A stretch of DNA of 64,000 nt from Hansfordia pulvinata. Taxonomy: Eukaryota > Ascomycota > Sordariomycetes > Xylariales. The stretch's first letter is position 1. Each line of letters begins with the position of its first letter. Location of the stretch: positions 2,976,001 to 3,040,000 of the forward strand of contig BJKQ01000005.1 in NCBI GenBank assembly GCA_006538405.1. Direction: 5' to 3'. Positions 32,310 through 44,267 of this stretch are shown piece by piece. A program made the position numbers and the translations under genes. The notes under the pieces were generated by a model that made no database searches, had not been told where the DNA came from, and was given only the letters and a program-made list of their open reading frames with translations.

Positions 32310-34235
32310 CTACAGCAGGACCAAAAGACCCGCGACGGCCACCAGGGACAAGAGCTGAGGGCTGGCGGGCAAGCTGGCGGCGCTGTCTTCCGCGGCCAGG
32401 GCCATCAGGGGCTCGGGCTCGTACGTCACGGTCCTGCTGTCGGTGGTGCCGTTCCAGCAGTGGCGATCGAAGCACGACTTGCACGAGGCGGGCACCTCCG
32501 TGCCCGTGCGCTCCAGACTGCGGCTGAGCACGGCGCAGGCTGCGCACGTCGTCCACTGGTCGTCAACCGTGTTGTTGCCCATCGTCGCAGAGTTCCATCC
32601 GTTCTGGATAATGTTGTTGCGCTCCGAGTCCGAATAAGACGGGTCGAAGGTCGACACGTTGCTCCAGGCCGTGTAGGGCGTGTTGGGCAGGTACACCACC
32701 AAGGGCGGGATGTGCCCGTCCTCGAACTCGGACGTGTCGCAGCCGAAGAAGGTGGGCTGATGGTTCAGGCCGAGGTTGATAAAGGTCTCCGCATCTGGTA
32801 CCTTGGGAAAGTTGGTGCCGTTGGAGATGGAGTGCTGGCTTCGCTCGTATGTCGCGCGCAGTGCTGTGCCGTTAGGCCACGAGTAGGTGTTGTCTGCAGA
32901 CGAGTCCACGGAAAAGATGACGTCCACGTTTCGCATCGGCTGGATAAGCGGCTGGTAGGGGATGTTCTCCAGGCCCAGACCGCCGTCGACCAAGATGAAG
33001 TTATCCTCCTTGGCCACGTTGTTGGTCTTGGTGTTGTAGTCCTTCCAGGGGTTCGGGCTGTAGACAGCTACGTTCTCGTCGTTGTCATACGAGGCCAGGG
33101 AGGCCAGGATCGAGTTGACAGATTCAGACACCACCTTGGGCACAGCGTCTGAGGTGATGTTCCGGAGCAGAAACGAGTTGAAGAGGGAGCTGCTGGTTCC
33201 CATGATGAAGCCGAACTGGTCGTAGCCACGAACACACTTGCCATCTTTGGGGACAACGCCGTCGCTGTAGTTGGACCCGAGATAGCGCAGAGGGCTGAAA
33301 CCGTAGACTGTGGGATCGTGGGTGCCGAGCTCAAAGGGGTTGAACTCGTAGACGGTGTTGTTGTACGTGGGGTACGGGTCATCCGGAGAGCTTCCGACAG
33401 CAACGAGGAACGGCATGGGCGTATCGGCAGCCGCGAAGTCGGGGGCATCGGCGATAGATGAGAAGGTATAAGCTGGACCGCCCTTCTCAGCGTTGATGAG
33501 CTGGTACGACAAAGCGCGTCCCCAAGTGTCGGTGACAGAGACCTCAAAGCCAGCGTCGCTCTTCTCGTCGACGGAATCCACGAGGTCATCGTAATAGTGC
33601 GGGACATCGAGAATGGTGAATCCAGTTCTTTCGGGCCCCTCGAAGATGGAGCTGGAGAATTGCCAAGTGTTCTCGTCGTCAGGGGCGTCTCTCAGATCCA
33701 CGACGGAGGAGAAGTTGTTGGCAAAGATGGAGCCGACGAGCCAGCCGCCGCCAGACAAACCGGCGAGATACGTGCTGGCCTGAAGCAAGTTGCCTAGACC
33801 TCCCTTGTCCAGCGAGCCGGGAACGCGCGCGTCCGCGGCCGCGAGAAAGCCGGCGCCGTTCATGAGAGCGCGATAGCCACCCCCGGATGCCGCAAGCGCA
33901 ATGTTGGGAATGACGGAAAAGTTCTTGGCGTGGGAGTTGAGGTAGCCCTCGGCGTCGAAATCCGACAGGCCCGACTGCTTGAAGAATGCCTTCATAGGTT
34001 CGAGGGTCTTGGGTCTGCGCTGCTCGAGCCACTTCTTCTCCGAGTCGGACAGAGAGCCCGCGCTCCGAATCGTGGGCCGGTCGCTCGGGCAGTCGACGGT
34101 CGCCGGAGCGTAGTTGCCACTGGGACTGTCGGGGGCAGCGCGGATAGCGTGATTCGCCACGCTCAGGTCGCTGCCGAGCGCGGGCGACGCGAGGGCAAAG
34201 AGCAGCCATGACGGCTGCGGGTTGAGAAGGCGCAT
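32310..34235 (-). CDS. plb1: Phospholipase B / lysophospholipase, GPI-anchored
   Basis: Secreted or cell-surface enzyme that removes acyl chains from phospholipids and lysophospholipids. Single-exon, 641 aa, the usual length for fungal PLB. N-terminal signal peptide ~1-21 (WLLFALASPALG). Catalytic-fold motifs: oxyanion-hole SGGGYRA at 117-123, nucleophile Ser161 in GLSGGGWLVGS, and Asp418 in VDGGLGLENIPYQPL. Many N-glycosylation sequons (NFS, NNT, NYS, NIT, NGT). A Cys-rich segment (CAACAVL, CKSCFDRHC) lies near 564-593. The last ~16 residues are hydrophobic after a Ser/Ala stretch, which fits a GPI-attachment signal. All three catalytic regions are intact. The neighbours give no functional link. 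Confidence 0.96.
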   Translation of the reverse strand: MRLLNPQPSWLLFALASPALGSDLSVANHAIRAAPDSPSGNYAPATVDCPSDRPTIRSAGSLSDSEKKWLEQRRPKTLEPMKAFFKQSGLSDFDAEGYLNSHAKNFSVIPNIALAASGGGYRALMNGAGFLAAADARVPGSLDKGGLGNLLQASTYLAGLSGGGWLVGSIFANNFSSVVDLRDAPDDENTWQFSSSIFEGPERTGFTILDVPHYYDDLVDSVDEKSDAGFEVSVTDTWGRALSYQLINAEKGGPAYTFSSIADAPDFAAADTPMPFLVAVGSSPDDPYPTYNNTVYEFNPFELGTHDPTVYGFSPLRYLGSNYSDGVVPKDGKCVRGYDQFGFIMGTSSSLFNSFLLRNITSDAVPKVVSESVNSILASLASYDNDENVAVYSPNPWKDYNTKTNNVAKEDNFILVDGGLGLENIPYQPLIQPMRNVDVIFSVDSSADNTYSWPNGTALRATYERSQHSISNGTNFPKVPDAETFINLGLNHQPTFFGCDTSEFEDGHIPPLVVYLPNTPYTAWSNVSTFDPSYSDSERNNIIQNGWNSATMGNNTVDDQWTTCAACAVLSRSLERTGTEVPASCKSCFDRHCWNGTTDSRTVTYEPEPLMALAAEDSAASLPASPQLLSLVAVAGLLVLL

Positions 34236-36938
34236 GGTATGGAGAATTAGCTGGCCGGCCAGCGCAAGTGGTACGAGTGTGCAATCCTAGAGGGCAACAC
34301 GTCAGTAAGGCACAGACAGCCTTGGGCTGGCCAGAAAGTAGTAGCTTTTTGAGGCTCGAGAAGAATCTCGGAGTGGTGCCTTACAAAACAAGCGGTCCGG
34401 TTGGCGATGCAGAGGCGAGGTCGGGCGGGAGAACGCGAACTGCACTGCGCCAAGGCGGGAAGGGGCGGCGCGGGAGGTTTTGTTTCGGGCAAGCAGCTGA
34501 ATCGTGAAATTGTAAGGACCAGTGCTGAGTACGAGTAAGTACGGACAGTGGGTAGGATTGCCCCAGGGAGAGCAGGGCTATGTCTGAGTGCGTCACAGGG
34601 GAGCCGAGAGCGTGGGGCGCGCCCAGATATAGCTAATCAGACATGGCCGGCGAGATGACGATGGGCGGGCCAACGAGCTGGCAGGGAGTGGTGTGGTCGT
34701 GGCCCATGGCTCGGAGGCACGGAGGCTCTGGGGTTGCCGTCCGACCCGAGGAGTGGAGGGTGAGACGGATTTGCCAAGCATGCCCATGGGCGCCTGTGAT
34801 CTGCACAAGCGCAGCAGTATCCGTAAGCTCCAGACGCTTTTCCCATGAGAGGCCGGGCCGTAGGGCTGCGTTGGGCTGCGCCTTGCGAAGGAACCACAAA
34901 TGCGGTGACGGTGGCGGCGGCGCTCGCTGTGCTGGTGCGAGTTCTCATGCTGGATAGGGGCACTGGGCGTATCGGATCGCATCGCATTGAATCGTGTCCC
35001 GCTCTCGAGCTGGCTGATTGATGCCGGACGGGGAAGGAATCTGTCATGGTGCAAAGAGCTGAAATGCACATTGGATGCTGGCCCGGGGCTGAGCGGCGCC
35101 AATAGGGCCCACCAACCTCCCGGCGCGCTTATTGGGTGCAATACTCGTATGCATGACAACCGGGACGGGTTGGGACGGAGAGCACTGAAAGCGGCAGCAC
35201 TAAAACCGTGGCGGTAGTGACGTGCGGATTCGATAGAGATGCAGAGCTGTAGCGGGGAAGACGGGACGCGCGGAAAGAGACGCTCCGAGACAGGCGCGGG
35301 CAGGCAGTAAAGTGATGAGTGCCCCTCTTGGGAGGGGAAGGGGTTAGGTGTGGCTCGTGAACGTGAACATGAACGTGGTAGTTGGACGCACGACGGACGA
35401 GGCTTGAGGTTGGTGGCCCGCTGGCGAGCCGGCGCCGAGGCCTGGCGTGGGGCTGGCGAAAGCAGCGTTGCGGATAGACTCATCAACAGTGAGCATGCGA
35501 GTACGAGTCGCCTTGGCAGGTGGGCAGCGGCAGGGTTGTACTCGTACGACGATGAACGCACGGCGTGGATGGCTTCGATGGCGGTGATGCTGTGCGAGGG
35601 TCCGCCCGTCGTCTGTCTGGTGTGGTGTGGTGTGCTGAGCCGGGATGAGGCTTGTTCGGCCTGTCCCGCCGGATTCGTACCTACGGTAGGTACCGTCTGC
35701 ATGCATTACGGGGACGTTAGTACGGTACGGATACATTGGATGTTTTCGTGCTGACCACTTACCGTACCTTACATCTAACGAATGATTGGACTCGGGCCAA
35801 GACAAGGTTGGTTGGTAAGGTACCTTTAGGCATGGAAGTCGGCCTGCACGATTGGCTCGCTCCTGCCCTGAACCTTGCTCCTCCAAAGACAACACTGACT
35901 GCGGTATTGAAAGTGGCTGTGTTGAGTCGCATCTCCGTGCTCACTTTGCCATCCAATGTTGGCAAGACCCCGGAAGGCCAGCGCTGATGTCGAAGGCCAG
36001 CGCTGATGTCATGGGTGTAGGCTATTTCAGATATCCGAACGATCCTTTGTCTCTCCTGCGGCCTGCTCCTCAGCCCGAATCTGGACATTGAAACAGAGCC
36101 TGGCAAACCAGACAGATCCTCCCGCGCGTGGATGGCCGGGCCTTTTTCCCATTGTCATTGTCCCCGACGGAGGCCGCCGGTGCGTGTGCCCGACAACGAC
36201 TCGCGCTATCAAGTAGCGCTTCCCCAGGAAGCGCCGCCCCGAACTTCGCGAAAGCGCTGGACCGGGTTCGTGAATCGTTGAGGGCGATGGGCTGGTCTTC
36301 AACCAACCAACCATTCCGCACTCAATCACAATGGGCATAGACTAGGTGCTGCATGCCGTAGGACGAGGCGCGTCTGCCATGCCCGCAGGGATTGGACCGG
36401 CAATATGACGCCCGAGGGAGACATCCGCCCTCTGCCCAAGGCCATCCACTGGCAGCAAATTCCAGCCAGTTCGTGTGTCGTCTGGCGTCCCTTCAAGAGG
36501 ACACTGAGACAACATAGAGGGGCCATCTGCAGAGCCATATACCCGTACGCGAATCCGCATTTGCAAGGCATGCCCAGCCTCTACTCTGTTGGATAATGAT
36601 CACGCCATGCCAGGCTCGGCTATACTGACTGGGTAGCCAGCTCGTGGTCACTACGGTCACCAGTGTCACAAGCCAAGTCGGTCATTGTCAAAACTGTGCC
36701 ACAGCTTGCAATTTCACGCACCTGAGAAGCTCAACTAATCAATCCTATGATTACTCCCGTCCTTCCTGACGCCCGGAACTCCCTTCCTAACAGTCTCTGG
36801 CTTCCACCTCACGGGTAATGAGGAGTTCCAGAGTTACTAAATAACATGGGTATTTGAGAAAGAAAGCAGTATTGGGTGGTGAATCGCCATCGACTGATCG
36901 TCACCGACGCGACCCCATCCGCACATGATCCCTTGGCC
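34236..36938. other. Intergenic, 2.7 kb, no recognisable gene
   Basis: Between the PLB start and the 3' end of the BRCT gene. Minus-strand ORFs of up to 369 codons here lack any family signature and show no splice-compatible context. Contains a 19-bp tandem duplication (35973-36010) and two copies of the TACGAGTA/TACTCGTA motif. Confidence 0.5.
35973..36010. repeat. 19-bp perfect tandem duplication
   Basis: gaaggccagcgctgatgtc occurs twice back to back (35973-35991, 35992-36010) in non-coding DNA. Confidence 0.92.
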
Positions 36939-39900
36939 CTATTTCCACGCCTTGGCCAGCGGGCTTCCGATCTTGGGTGCAAATTGCATACTCTTCCGAC
37001 GCGCCGCCATCAGGCGCATCATGACTGTCTGGTCCTTGTCATCGCGAAGAACACCGCGACCCAGATCGGTTGCGGCACTTTGCTTGGGGGGGCAAGTGCG
37101 CATCAAGAGCTGGTCTCTGTCAAGCGAGCCACTGGATAGTTCTCCGATGTCTGCCGTGGGCGTCTGGGGCGTGATATCCATCGCAAACTTGGCTACAGCC
37201 TCAGGAGCAGGCGTCATGGGGAACGGAGTCAAGGACCCCATATCGCAGTCCCAGTCGTCCTCTCCTGCCAAGCCCTCTTCATCGTCACGGTCTGAAGGCG
37301 TGCGCATCCAAAGCGTGCTGTCCCTGCGACTAACATGGTTGTTGGGCACGCTCTGGCAGTCCCGCGGCGCCTGCGCATTGTTCTTCATCGGCGTCACCAA
37401 AGTGCCGTTCATGTTGGCAATGGCTTTGGGCTCCATGCTCTTGCGCCGGTTCTTGCCGCCTCGAGGGATCAGGGACGTGTCGATGTAGTACGGACCCTCC
37501 TCGAGCCACTCATTTTCACGCTCGCAGCTACGCAGCAGTTAGTATCATCTTGAAAAGAAAGACAAAAAAGCCCACGAGGCGGTGCCAACTTACTCAAGAA
37601 CCCACCCAACCCCGACACACTGAACAACTCCGTTGCTCTCTCGGACCTTCTCCATGGTACGTTTGCCTCCATCCTTATATACAACGTGGGTGATTCCAAT
37701 CTTGGAGCTCAAGTGATCGCCCTTAGCGTCACCACTGGGGTTCCAGGACCAGGTCTTGACACAGCGTGCTCCCATTTGCGTGAGCAGCTCCACGAAAAGA
37801 GTGCTGGCGTCTGCCCCCTCACTAGTGTGGACATCGACGAAAACAACAGCACCGCGGAGGAGGGATGTGTTCAGATCGCGGCGGGGAGTGCGCGCAGGGG
37901 TGCCCATCGAAGACCACATGTCGGTCCTCGAGGGCGTAGTGGGCTCTTGCGGTGCATCCAGCTCCGCATCGAGATCCATGTCCGAGTGATTCTTAGTCGG
38001 CGAGTAAGAGATGACGGTCGCGTTCCTGGTCAGACCGGCGGACGGTCGCTGTGAAGCAGCCTTCGAGGCACTGAAGCTGCGCTTCTTCATGGAGTGAGGA
38101 GGGGTTTCATCGCCGCCCTTGAGAGGCACCTTAGACACGGTGTGTACCTCGCGCATACCGCCAGGACGGACGGGTGTGGCAGGAAGAGAAGCAAGGAGTG
38201 CTGGGTCAATGGGGATGGCATTCTCGTCTCCATACTGTTCATCCACGTCGGCAATCAAGTCCATATCGGCGGGAGCGTCCATCATCTCGTCAAGCTGGGC
38301 AGAGTCCAAGAGGGACATCTCATTGGCCTCGGCAGCAAGCTCGACGTCCTCGTTGGTGACACCAATCTCGTCATCAAAGACGGGCTGCTCGAAAACAGCG
38401 TCGATGTCCGCTTCGAGGAGCTGCTCGAGGTCGACCTCGCCCACGCAGTGAGTCTCCATGGGATGATCGAGAACTTCAGACCTGGATGGGGGCATTCCCA
38501 TGCTCGAGGAGATACTGCCCTCAAGCAAAGAGAACTCATCTTGCTCGACTTGGGTCGGAGTCTCTAATCCGTGAGTCTTGATGGGGCTGGACGCCTTCCA
38601 GCTGCTCAACTGGGCAGCAAGTGGGGTGAAGCCGAGCTTTGCGCCTTTGGAGCCTGACCTGAGCGAGGCCATGCCGCTGCGAGGGGTTCTAGAAGCCAAG
38701 GGTGTAGGAGTCGCGGGGCATTGGCCCGCGGCGGAGTCGTCCTCATTGAAGAACCTGGACTCAACTCTGCTGGCGCTGGAAGCGAGTTCATCTTCGGAGT
38801 CCGACACCGAGTTGTCACCTAAGTCCCTTGAACTGAGCGTGAAAGCTGGCCGGATAGCTTGCTTCGGCGGGGACTGAGGCGGCGTCGTCTGAGTGGCTAC
38901 CTCCAGGCCGTCAACTTCCATCTGGTCCTCAAACTCACTGCTGACTGGGGCTGTCTCCTCAGCCAGTTGCTGTTGCGGCGATGCCACGGAAGCCTCAGCC
39001 TGCTCAGTGAGTGGTTCACGAGCGGGAAGAGGGTTATCCTTCAGCGCGGGGTCGGCATGCCGGGGAAGGACAGCTGAAAGGCGACCAGGGAAAACCAGCT
39101 GTTTCGGGGATTCCAAGGTGATCTCGTCGCTGGCGTAGTGGGCAACCTCAGTAGGCTCTTGAGTTATGACAGTGGCAGAGAGCTGGCGGCTGCTGTCGAC
39201 AAACGGATCTTCGTGCTGAGATTGCGAGGACTGCTCTGCTCCGGTGACCTGCATCTGTTCCGGCTTGTTGGCAAGGAGAGGCTCGTGGTGCTCCTCAGCC
39301 GCTTTCATCGAGTCAAGCATCTTGGTGGGGGAGGCGGGACGCTTTGCAGGAGATTGAAACAGAGACCTCTTCGCAGGGGACTTGAACACATCAGCGCCCT
39401 GGTCAAGTTGAGGAGCCTGCAAGCTTTTGATGGGCATCTGGGGACGCTTGGCAGGGGACTGCAGAATGGATGCTTTGGCCGGAGACTCGGCTGCCTGGGT
39501 GCTCTTCTTCGAAGAGGGCAGAGCTAAGGAGGACGGCACAGCATCAGCTCGCTTCGCAGGGGATGCGAGAGATGGAATGGCCTCCACCTTCCTGGTTGGC
39601 GACTTGCTGGCATCCTTCCACGGGATTGAAGGCGGGCGGCGGGCAGGGCTGGCAAGAGCTGAAGAAGCAGGGGCGTCTGCAGGCCTTTGAGGTTCGTCTT
39701 CCCGATCGTTGCCAGGCGGCAGCACGTCAGCTCTCTTGGGCGCTGGGGGCTTGACGGGGCTCTTCATCAGAGGCTTGAAGGGGGTCTTCTCCAAAGTTGC
39801 AAGCTCATCGTCGGAGCCATCGTCCCTTGACAGCGACCGGTTGACCCCATCCTTCTTAGGGCTGAGGGGTGTCTTTTCCTTGACCTCGTCGGCGGCCGAG

Positions 39901-40790
39901 CCCGACTTGGCGGCGGCAGCACGGGTGGTGCGGGCACCGGCGGCGGGCTTGCGGACCGGGCGTCCCCGCATGCCGGTGCCGGTGGGAGCAGCATCAGCGG
40001 CATTGGCCTTGGGCTTCGCGGCAGCGGCAGCGGCAGTAGGGAGGGCATTCTCCTTCTCAGGCTCTTGGAAGGTGACAGTCTTCTTAGTACCAGCACCGGA
40101 TCTTGATGCGGAGCGGGAAACGGCCGACTTGAGGCCTGGGGTCGGATTCGTGGTCACGTCCATGGTGACTTTGGCATCTTTGGCGCTGGACGTGGCGCGT
40201 TTGCGGATCGGTTTCTTAGCTGGCTCAGACTCAGAGACGTCTCCGGAAGCAGCGTCTGCTGATGACGATATGGCGGCCTTGCGGGTCGTGCGGGTGCGTG
40301 TGGCCTTGACAGGCTCCGCCGCCGGCACGGCGGCCTTCCTGGGCCTTCCCCGGGTGGGCTTGGCGGCGGCGGCGGCGGCGGCATCCTGCGGCGCCGACTC
40401 GGGCTCGGACTCGGGCTCGGGCTCGGCGATCTTCTTGGGGCGACCGCGACCTCTGGCAGGCGGCTTGATCATGGTCTTGGGCGCGTCGAAGTCGGTGGAC
40501 GACGCAGCCAGCTCATCCTCGTCGTCGTCGTCGTCGAGCTCGTCGTGGTCGTCACAGCGGGCCTTGCGCTTGGCGGTGCGGATGGCGGCTGACGGCGCGG
40601 CAGCTCTGGAGGAGGGTCTCGTGGAGGTCGGCTTTGTTGACGACGTGGCCGCGGCCTTGGCCCTGCTGGCCGCAGTAGTGGCCGCCGATGCGGCAGGCGC
40701 GGCGGCAGAAGCTGGTGCCGGGACGGCAGCTGCGTCTTTGGCGGCAGCTCTGGCGCGCGTCATGCGTTTCGGGGGACTCGTCACCTCCAT
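36939..40790 (-). CDS. Nuclear AT-hook and BRCT-domain protein with repeated SP-x-K/R sites
   Basis: Exon 1 is 37594-40790 and exon 2 is 36939-37527; the 66-nt intron (GTAAGT, branch ATACTAAC, acceptor GTAG) falls inside the BRCT domain and restores GWVLDCERENEWLEEGPYYID. The product is 1261 aa. N-terminal ~160 residues are Ala-rich and basic with two AT-hooks (RGRGRPKK at 113-120, TRGRPRK at 146-152) and an acidic patch (ELDDDDDEDEL). The middle is disordered with many SPAKR or SPTK units (e.g. FKSPAKRSLFQSPAKRP), which fit CDK sites. The single BRCT runs ~977-1090 (GAVVFVDVHTSEGADASTLF ... ITHVVYKDGG ... CVGVGWVLD). The C-terminal ~170 residues are Ser/Thr-Pro-rich. I infer chromatin or cell-cycle work. 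Resemblance to microcephalin-type BRCT proteins is only a possibility. Confidence 0.85.
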
Positions 40791-42509
40791 TCTGGCTGTT
40801 TTGGCCGGCGGATAGACCAGCTGAGGTTTGAGAGATAGAGGCAGCGGTCGGGGTATTAATTAAGGCGGGTGTATGTAGGGGTGTCTTGCCGCCTCCAGAG
40901 TGGCAGGCAGCAAGGCAGAAGCAGAACGGGATGGGTATCAAAAAGGACTATGCACCAGACAAGCAGCACGCAAGAACAAAAGATGCAGTAGTAATGGCAG
41001 CGGGACGAGACGACAAAGGCTGGAAACGTCTCAAACCCGGGCGTCGTCGGGCAGTCAGGTGTCGGCGTTAACTCGCTCGGAAAAACGCGTCCTGGCCAGA
41101 ATCTGGGCTGCTGTTGTGCTGTATTGGTTAGTAGTCGTGGTGTTGCGTATGATATTGAACATTCACAGGTCGGGAAAGCGAGGAAACACGTCCGTGTTAA
41201 GAAAGCTTGGACAGGGTCGTCTCGCGCTACCACCCTTGTCGGGTCCCCTGCCCCGGGAGCCGGGCGGCTGGCGGGCGGCACAGGCTCAAAGTAAACAAAA
41301 ACAATTGCTGGTGCCGTTGCTGCCCGGTAACCAGGTCCCACAGCACTTCATTGGCTCCGCCCTTTTGCCGTACTCGCACGACTTGTGCTCTGTCCCACCG
41401 AAAACCCTCGCATGCAATCACGGTAATGAACAGCGCAGCCTGCTATTCGTATCCGCCCTCACGCAGTCGCTAGGTAGCTTCGCATCAGCTTGTCCGCGTC
41501 GGGACGTTCCTGTGTCACGTCACAGTCTCAGGCTTCGTACGAGTAGTCCAACCAAAGCCCAACCCGCCAGTCAACCGCGGACAAAATCACACCCACTGTT
41601 TTTCGTGTTTGCCGCTCCCGGGAACCCAACGCGTACCACGCGCGGTGCTTTCTCGAACCCTCACACCGCCCAGCAGATCTTGCCCATGCATCTCCCATCT
41701 TAGGAGCCACTTTGCCATAGTGGCTTACGTTTAGGTACAACATGCGCCATGATAGGGAACTGAGAACCAACCAGCATAAACAATGTTTTCACTCTTCACG
41801 TGAATATGCCGAACTGGGATGAGTATACTCAAAATCAATCTCATGCTGAATATGCCTTGAGCGATGGTTCCTAGACCTATTTGTACTTTGTGTATAGTCC
41901 GGTTCCATCCTGCGAAAACTGGATGCCATCTATGACCGTGAATCAGCTACAAAAACACACAACGGCATATCGTACAGCCGTTCGGAAGGCGATTGGTAAG
42001 AGCAGTCGCCTCCGCAAAACCTTCATTCCCGCCAGAAACCTTGGAAATTTCCTCAATCATTGGTTCAAATCTTCTTGGTTTCCGCCTGTTTTGCCGCAAC
42101 TCCCAACGCCTCCCGTGCACCAGCGTGCCCCTGAAAAGAACGCCCCTGATGCCTCAATGGCACCTGTCTGTCTGCAGCCAAGCGGGTCAATATGCTCCAA
42201 TGAAGCAAAGAGAACAAATCTTTGCGAGGAAATTTCCTAGACACCACGGCGCGAGACTTGAAATACATGAAAGGAAATTGAGAGAATGTCTAGACTGCTC
42301 TATGTGTGCGGTCTTGGTGTCATAAGCAAGGATGGGTCTGCAGGCGGTTGCCTTGTCGAGATGTCGGCCTGGCTCTTGTCTGCAGCAACGTCGTTCTGAG
42401 TAGCCTCGTTCTGGGAACGCAAGAACGACAGCGGGGGCCTTGGACAATTGCGGGCCTTTTTCCACGTGTTCAGAATGTGGGCATTGAGCTGCGATTCCGC
42501 AAACCCTGT
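40791..42509. other. Intergenic, 1.7 kb
   Basis: Upstream of the BRCT gene and downstream of the zinc transporter, both minus strand. No feature beyond one TACGAGTA motif near 41538. Confidence 0.5.
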
Positions 42510-44267
42510 CTAAGAGTGTTGTTCGTGGCTGTGGTCGTGACTGTGGTCGTGGCCAGTCTGCTGGCTGTGGTTGTGGGCGTGGTCATGGCCATGTCCTGAC
42601 GATTGGCTAGATCGTCGCGTTGATCCAGCCTTGGAGGCATTAGCTGACGGCAGATTGCAGCACCCTTGGCCGACACAATCGTCGACGCACTGCAGCAGGC
42701 ACGTTGTGTCGCCATCGGCCTTGGCACCGCATCGAGGGGTAGAGCTGCCATCCAGAGTCGGTTCGCCGTCCTCACTATGGGCGCAGGCTTCGTCGACGCA
42801 GAATTCGGGCTGAATGGTGGCGCTGTGAATCCCGTAGGCGTGCAGGCACTTGCGGGCTTGCTTGGCCAACTGCATGTACTTCTCGCCCCCCTCTGCGTTG
42901 ATGGGGAAGGCGACTTGGATGTGAAGCGACGCAACCAGCTTCGTGTCGGACAGTTGCCAGATGTGAACGTGGTGGCAGCTGATGACACTCGGGAGGTTGG
43001 CGATATCCTCCTTGATGTCCTGAGGGTCGATGTGGTCCGGCGTGGCTTGGAGGAGGACCTTGGAGGTGGCTTGGGTGAGTGGAATGGCGGATTTGAGAAT
43101 GATGAGGGTGATGAAGAGAGAGACGGCAGGGTCAGCATAGTATTTGCCAGGCAGATCCGTGAGCCAGATGATCAGGGCCGTAACAATTACACCGACGTTT
43201 CCAAGGGCGTCACCCAAAACGTGCAAGACCATAGCGTTCATGCCCATGTCGTCGTGGCTGTGGCCGTGGCCCTTTTTGCGCGGCTTCTTGGGCATGTTGT
43301 GGTTGTGTCTGGTGTGTACACCAGAATCCCGCCTGCCACGGCCAGCTGTCGCGTGACCATCGCCACCATGGGAGTGCTGCAGAGTTCCGTGGCCCTTGCC
43401 CCCGCTTCCCCTAGTGATCAGCGGCGAATTCTCGTCGGCCGCGGGAGTATCATTAGAGGTGCGGTAGAGCTCATCGTCCTCTGCCGAGCTCTCGTCTGTT
43501 TCATCGCCAGGGTTTGACATGCTGTGCTGGATGATGTCCTGCCGGAAGCTGGCAGGGTGGATGCTCAGGTTCTCAATGTTCGTCAAGCGACTGTGTTTGG
43601 TGCTGTTGGTGCGGCGTCTGCCGTGGGCCTTGGAGGAGGAGCCGCGGCTGGCGGAACGGTCATCAGAAGCGAGAAGGGCATGGCGGGCCTTCGAAGGAGA
43701 GGCGTGAGAGTGGGAATGGCCATGGTCATGCTCGTCGGCAGCCACGGTGCCGTAGGCTCGACCCTCTTCGGCAGCAGAAACATCGTGCTCGTGAGTGTGT
43801 TCGTGGCTGTGGTCGTGTTCGTGGTCGTGGTCATGGCTGTGCTCACCAGGTCCATGAGAATGGCCGTGGCCACCCAGAACGAGGAACCCAACAAGGTTGG
43901 AGGTCAGGCCAGCGCAGCCAACAGCAAGAATCAACTGCGGGTTTGAGACTTCCTGGGGCTCAACGAACCGCGTCAGAGCCTCGAGGATGATGGAGATACA
44001 CAAGGCGATGAGGAAGACGGCGTTGAAGAAGGCGCCGAGAATCTCGGCACGCAGGAAACCGTACGAGTACTTGTCGGTGGCGTTCTTCTCGACGACTTTG
44101 GCAGCCCACAATCCTATAATGAGGGAGATGATGTCGTTGAGCATGTGAAAGGCGTCGGCCATGAGAGCAAGCGAGTGGACCAGGAAGCCGGAGATGAGCT
44201 CAACTAGGAAGAAGGCGACATCTATTGCCAGCATGATGCTGATTCGGGTCTGTTTGCTCCAAGCCAT
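42510..44267 (-). CDS. zrc1: Zinc/cation diffusion facilitator, Zrc1/Cot1 type (vacuolar zinc transporter)
   Basis: Proton-coupled exporter that loads Zn2+ into the vacuole in family members. From the ATG at 44267 (context cgccATGG) the protein is 585 aa. The open frame extends 132 codons further upstream (to 44669), but that part is Ser/Pro-rich and unlike the family. Six predicted membrane helices: four in residues ~8-132 and two at ~343-395. The metal-site motifs are H41-x3-D45 (HMLND) and H349-x3-D353 (HVLGD). The long loop between them has a dense His cluster (HGHSHGPGEHSHDHDHEH, 134-162). After the cytoplasmic domain (CHHVHIWQLSDTKLVASLHI) come a Cys-rich segment (498-537) and a His-rich tail (GHGHDHAHNHS ... 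HDHSHEQHS), both likely metal-binding. Confidence 0.95.
   Translation of the reverse strand: MAWSKQTRISIMLAIDVAFFLVELISGFLVHSLALMADAFHMLNDIISLIIGLWAAKVVEKNATDKYSYGFLRAEILGAFFNAVFLIALCISIILEALTRFVEPQEVSNPQLILAVGCAGLTSNLVGFLVLGGHGHSHGPGEHSHDHDHEHDHSHEHTHEHDVSAAEEGRAYGTVAADEHDHGHSHSHASPSKARHALLASDDRSASRGSSSKAHGRRRTNSTKHSRLTNIENLSIHPASFRQDIIQHSMSNPGDETDESSAEDDELYRTSNDTPAADENSPLITRGSGGKGHGTLQHSHGGDGHATAGRGRRDSGVHTRHNHNMPKKPRKKGHGHSHDDMGMNAMVLHVLGDALGNVGVIVTALIIWLTDLPGKYYADPAVSLFITLIILKSAIPLTQATSKVLLQATPDHIDPQDIKEDIANLPSVISCHHVHIWQLSDTKLVASLHIQVAFPINAEGGEKYMQLAKQARKCLHAYGIHSATIQPEFCVDEACAHSEDGEPTLDGSSTPRCGAKADGDTTCLLQCVDDCVGQGCCNLPSANASKAGSTRRSSQSSGHGHDHAHNHSQQTGHDHSHDHSHEQHS

Noticed and set aside
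34593..35702. 369-codon minus-strand ORF upstream of phospholipase B
   Set aside because: Ser/Pro/Arg-rich, no family motif, no supporting splice context; looks like a chance frame in GC-rich DNA.
39709..40815. 368-codon plus-strand ORF
   Set aside because: Antisense shadow of the BRCT gene; its Ala/Ser/Val-rich sequence comes from the GC-rich complement of low-complexity coding DNA.
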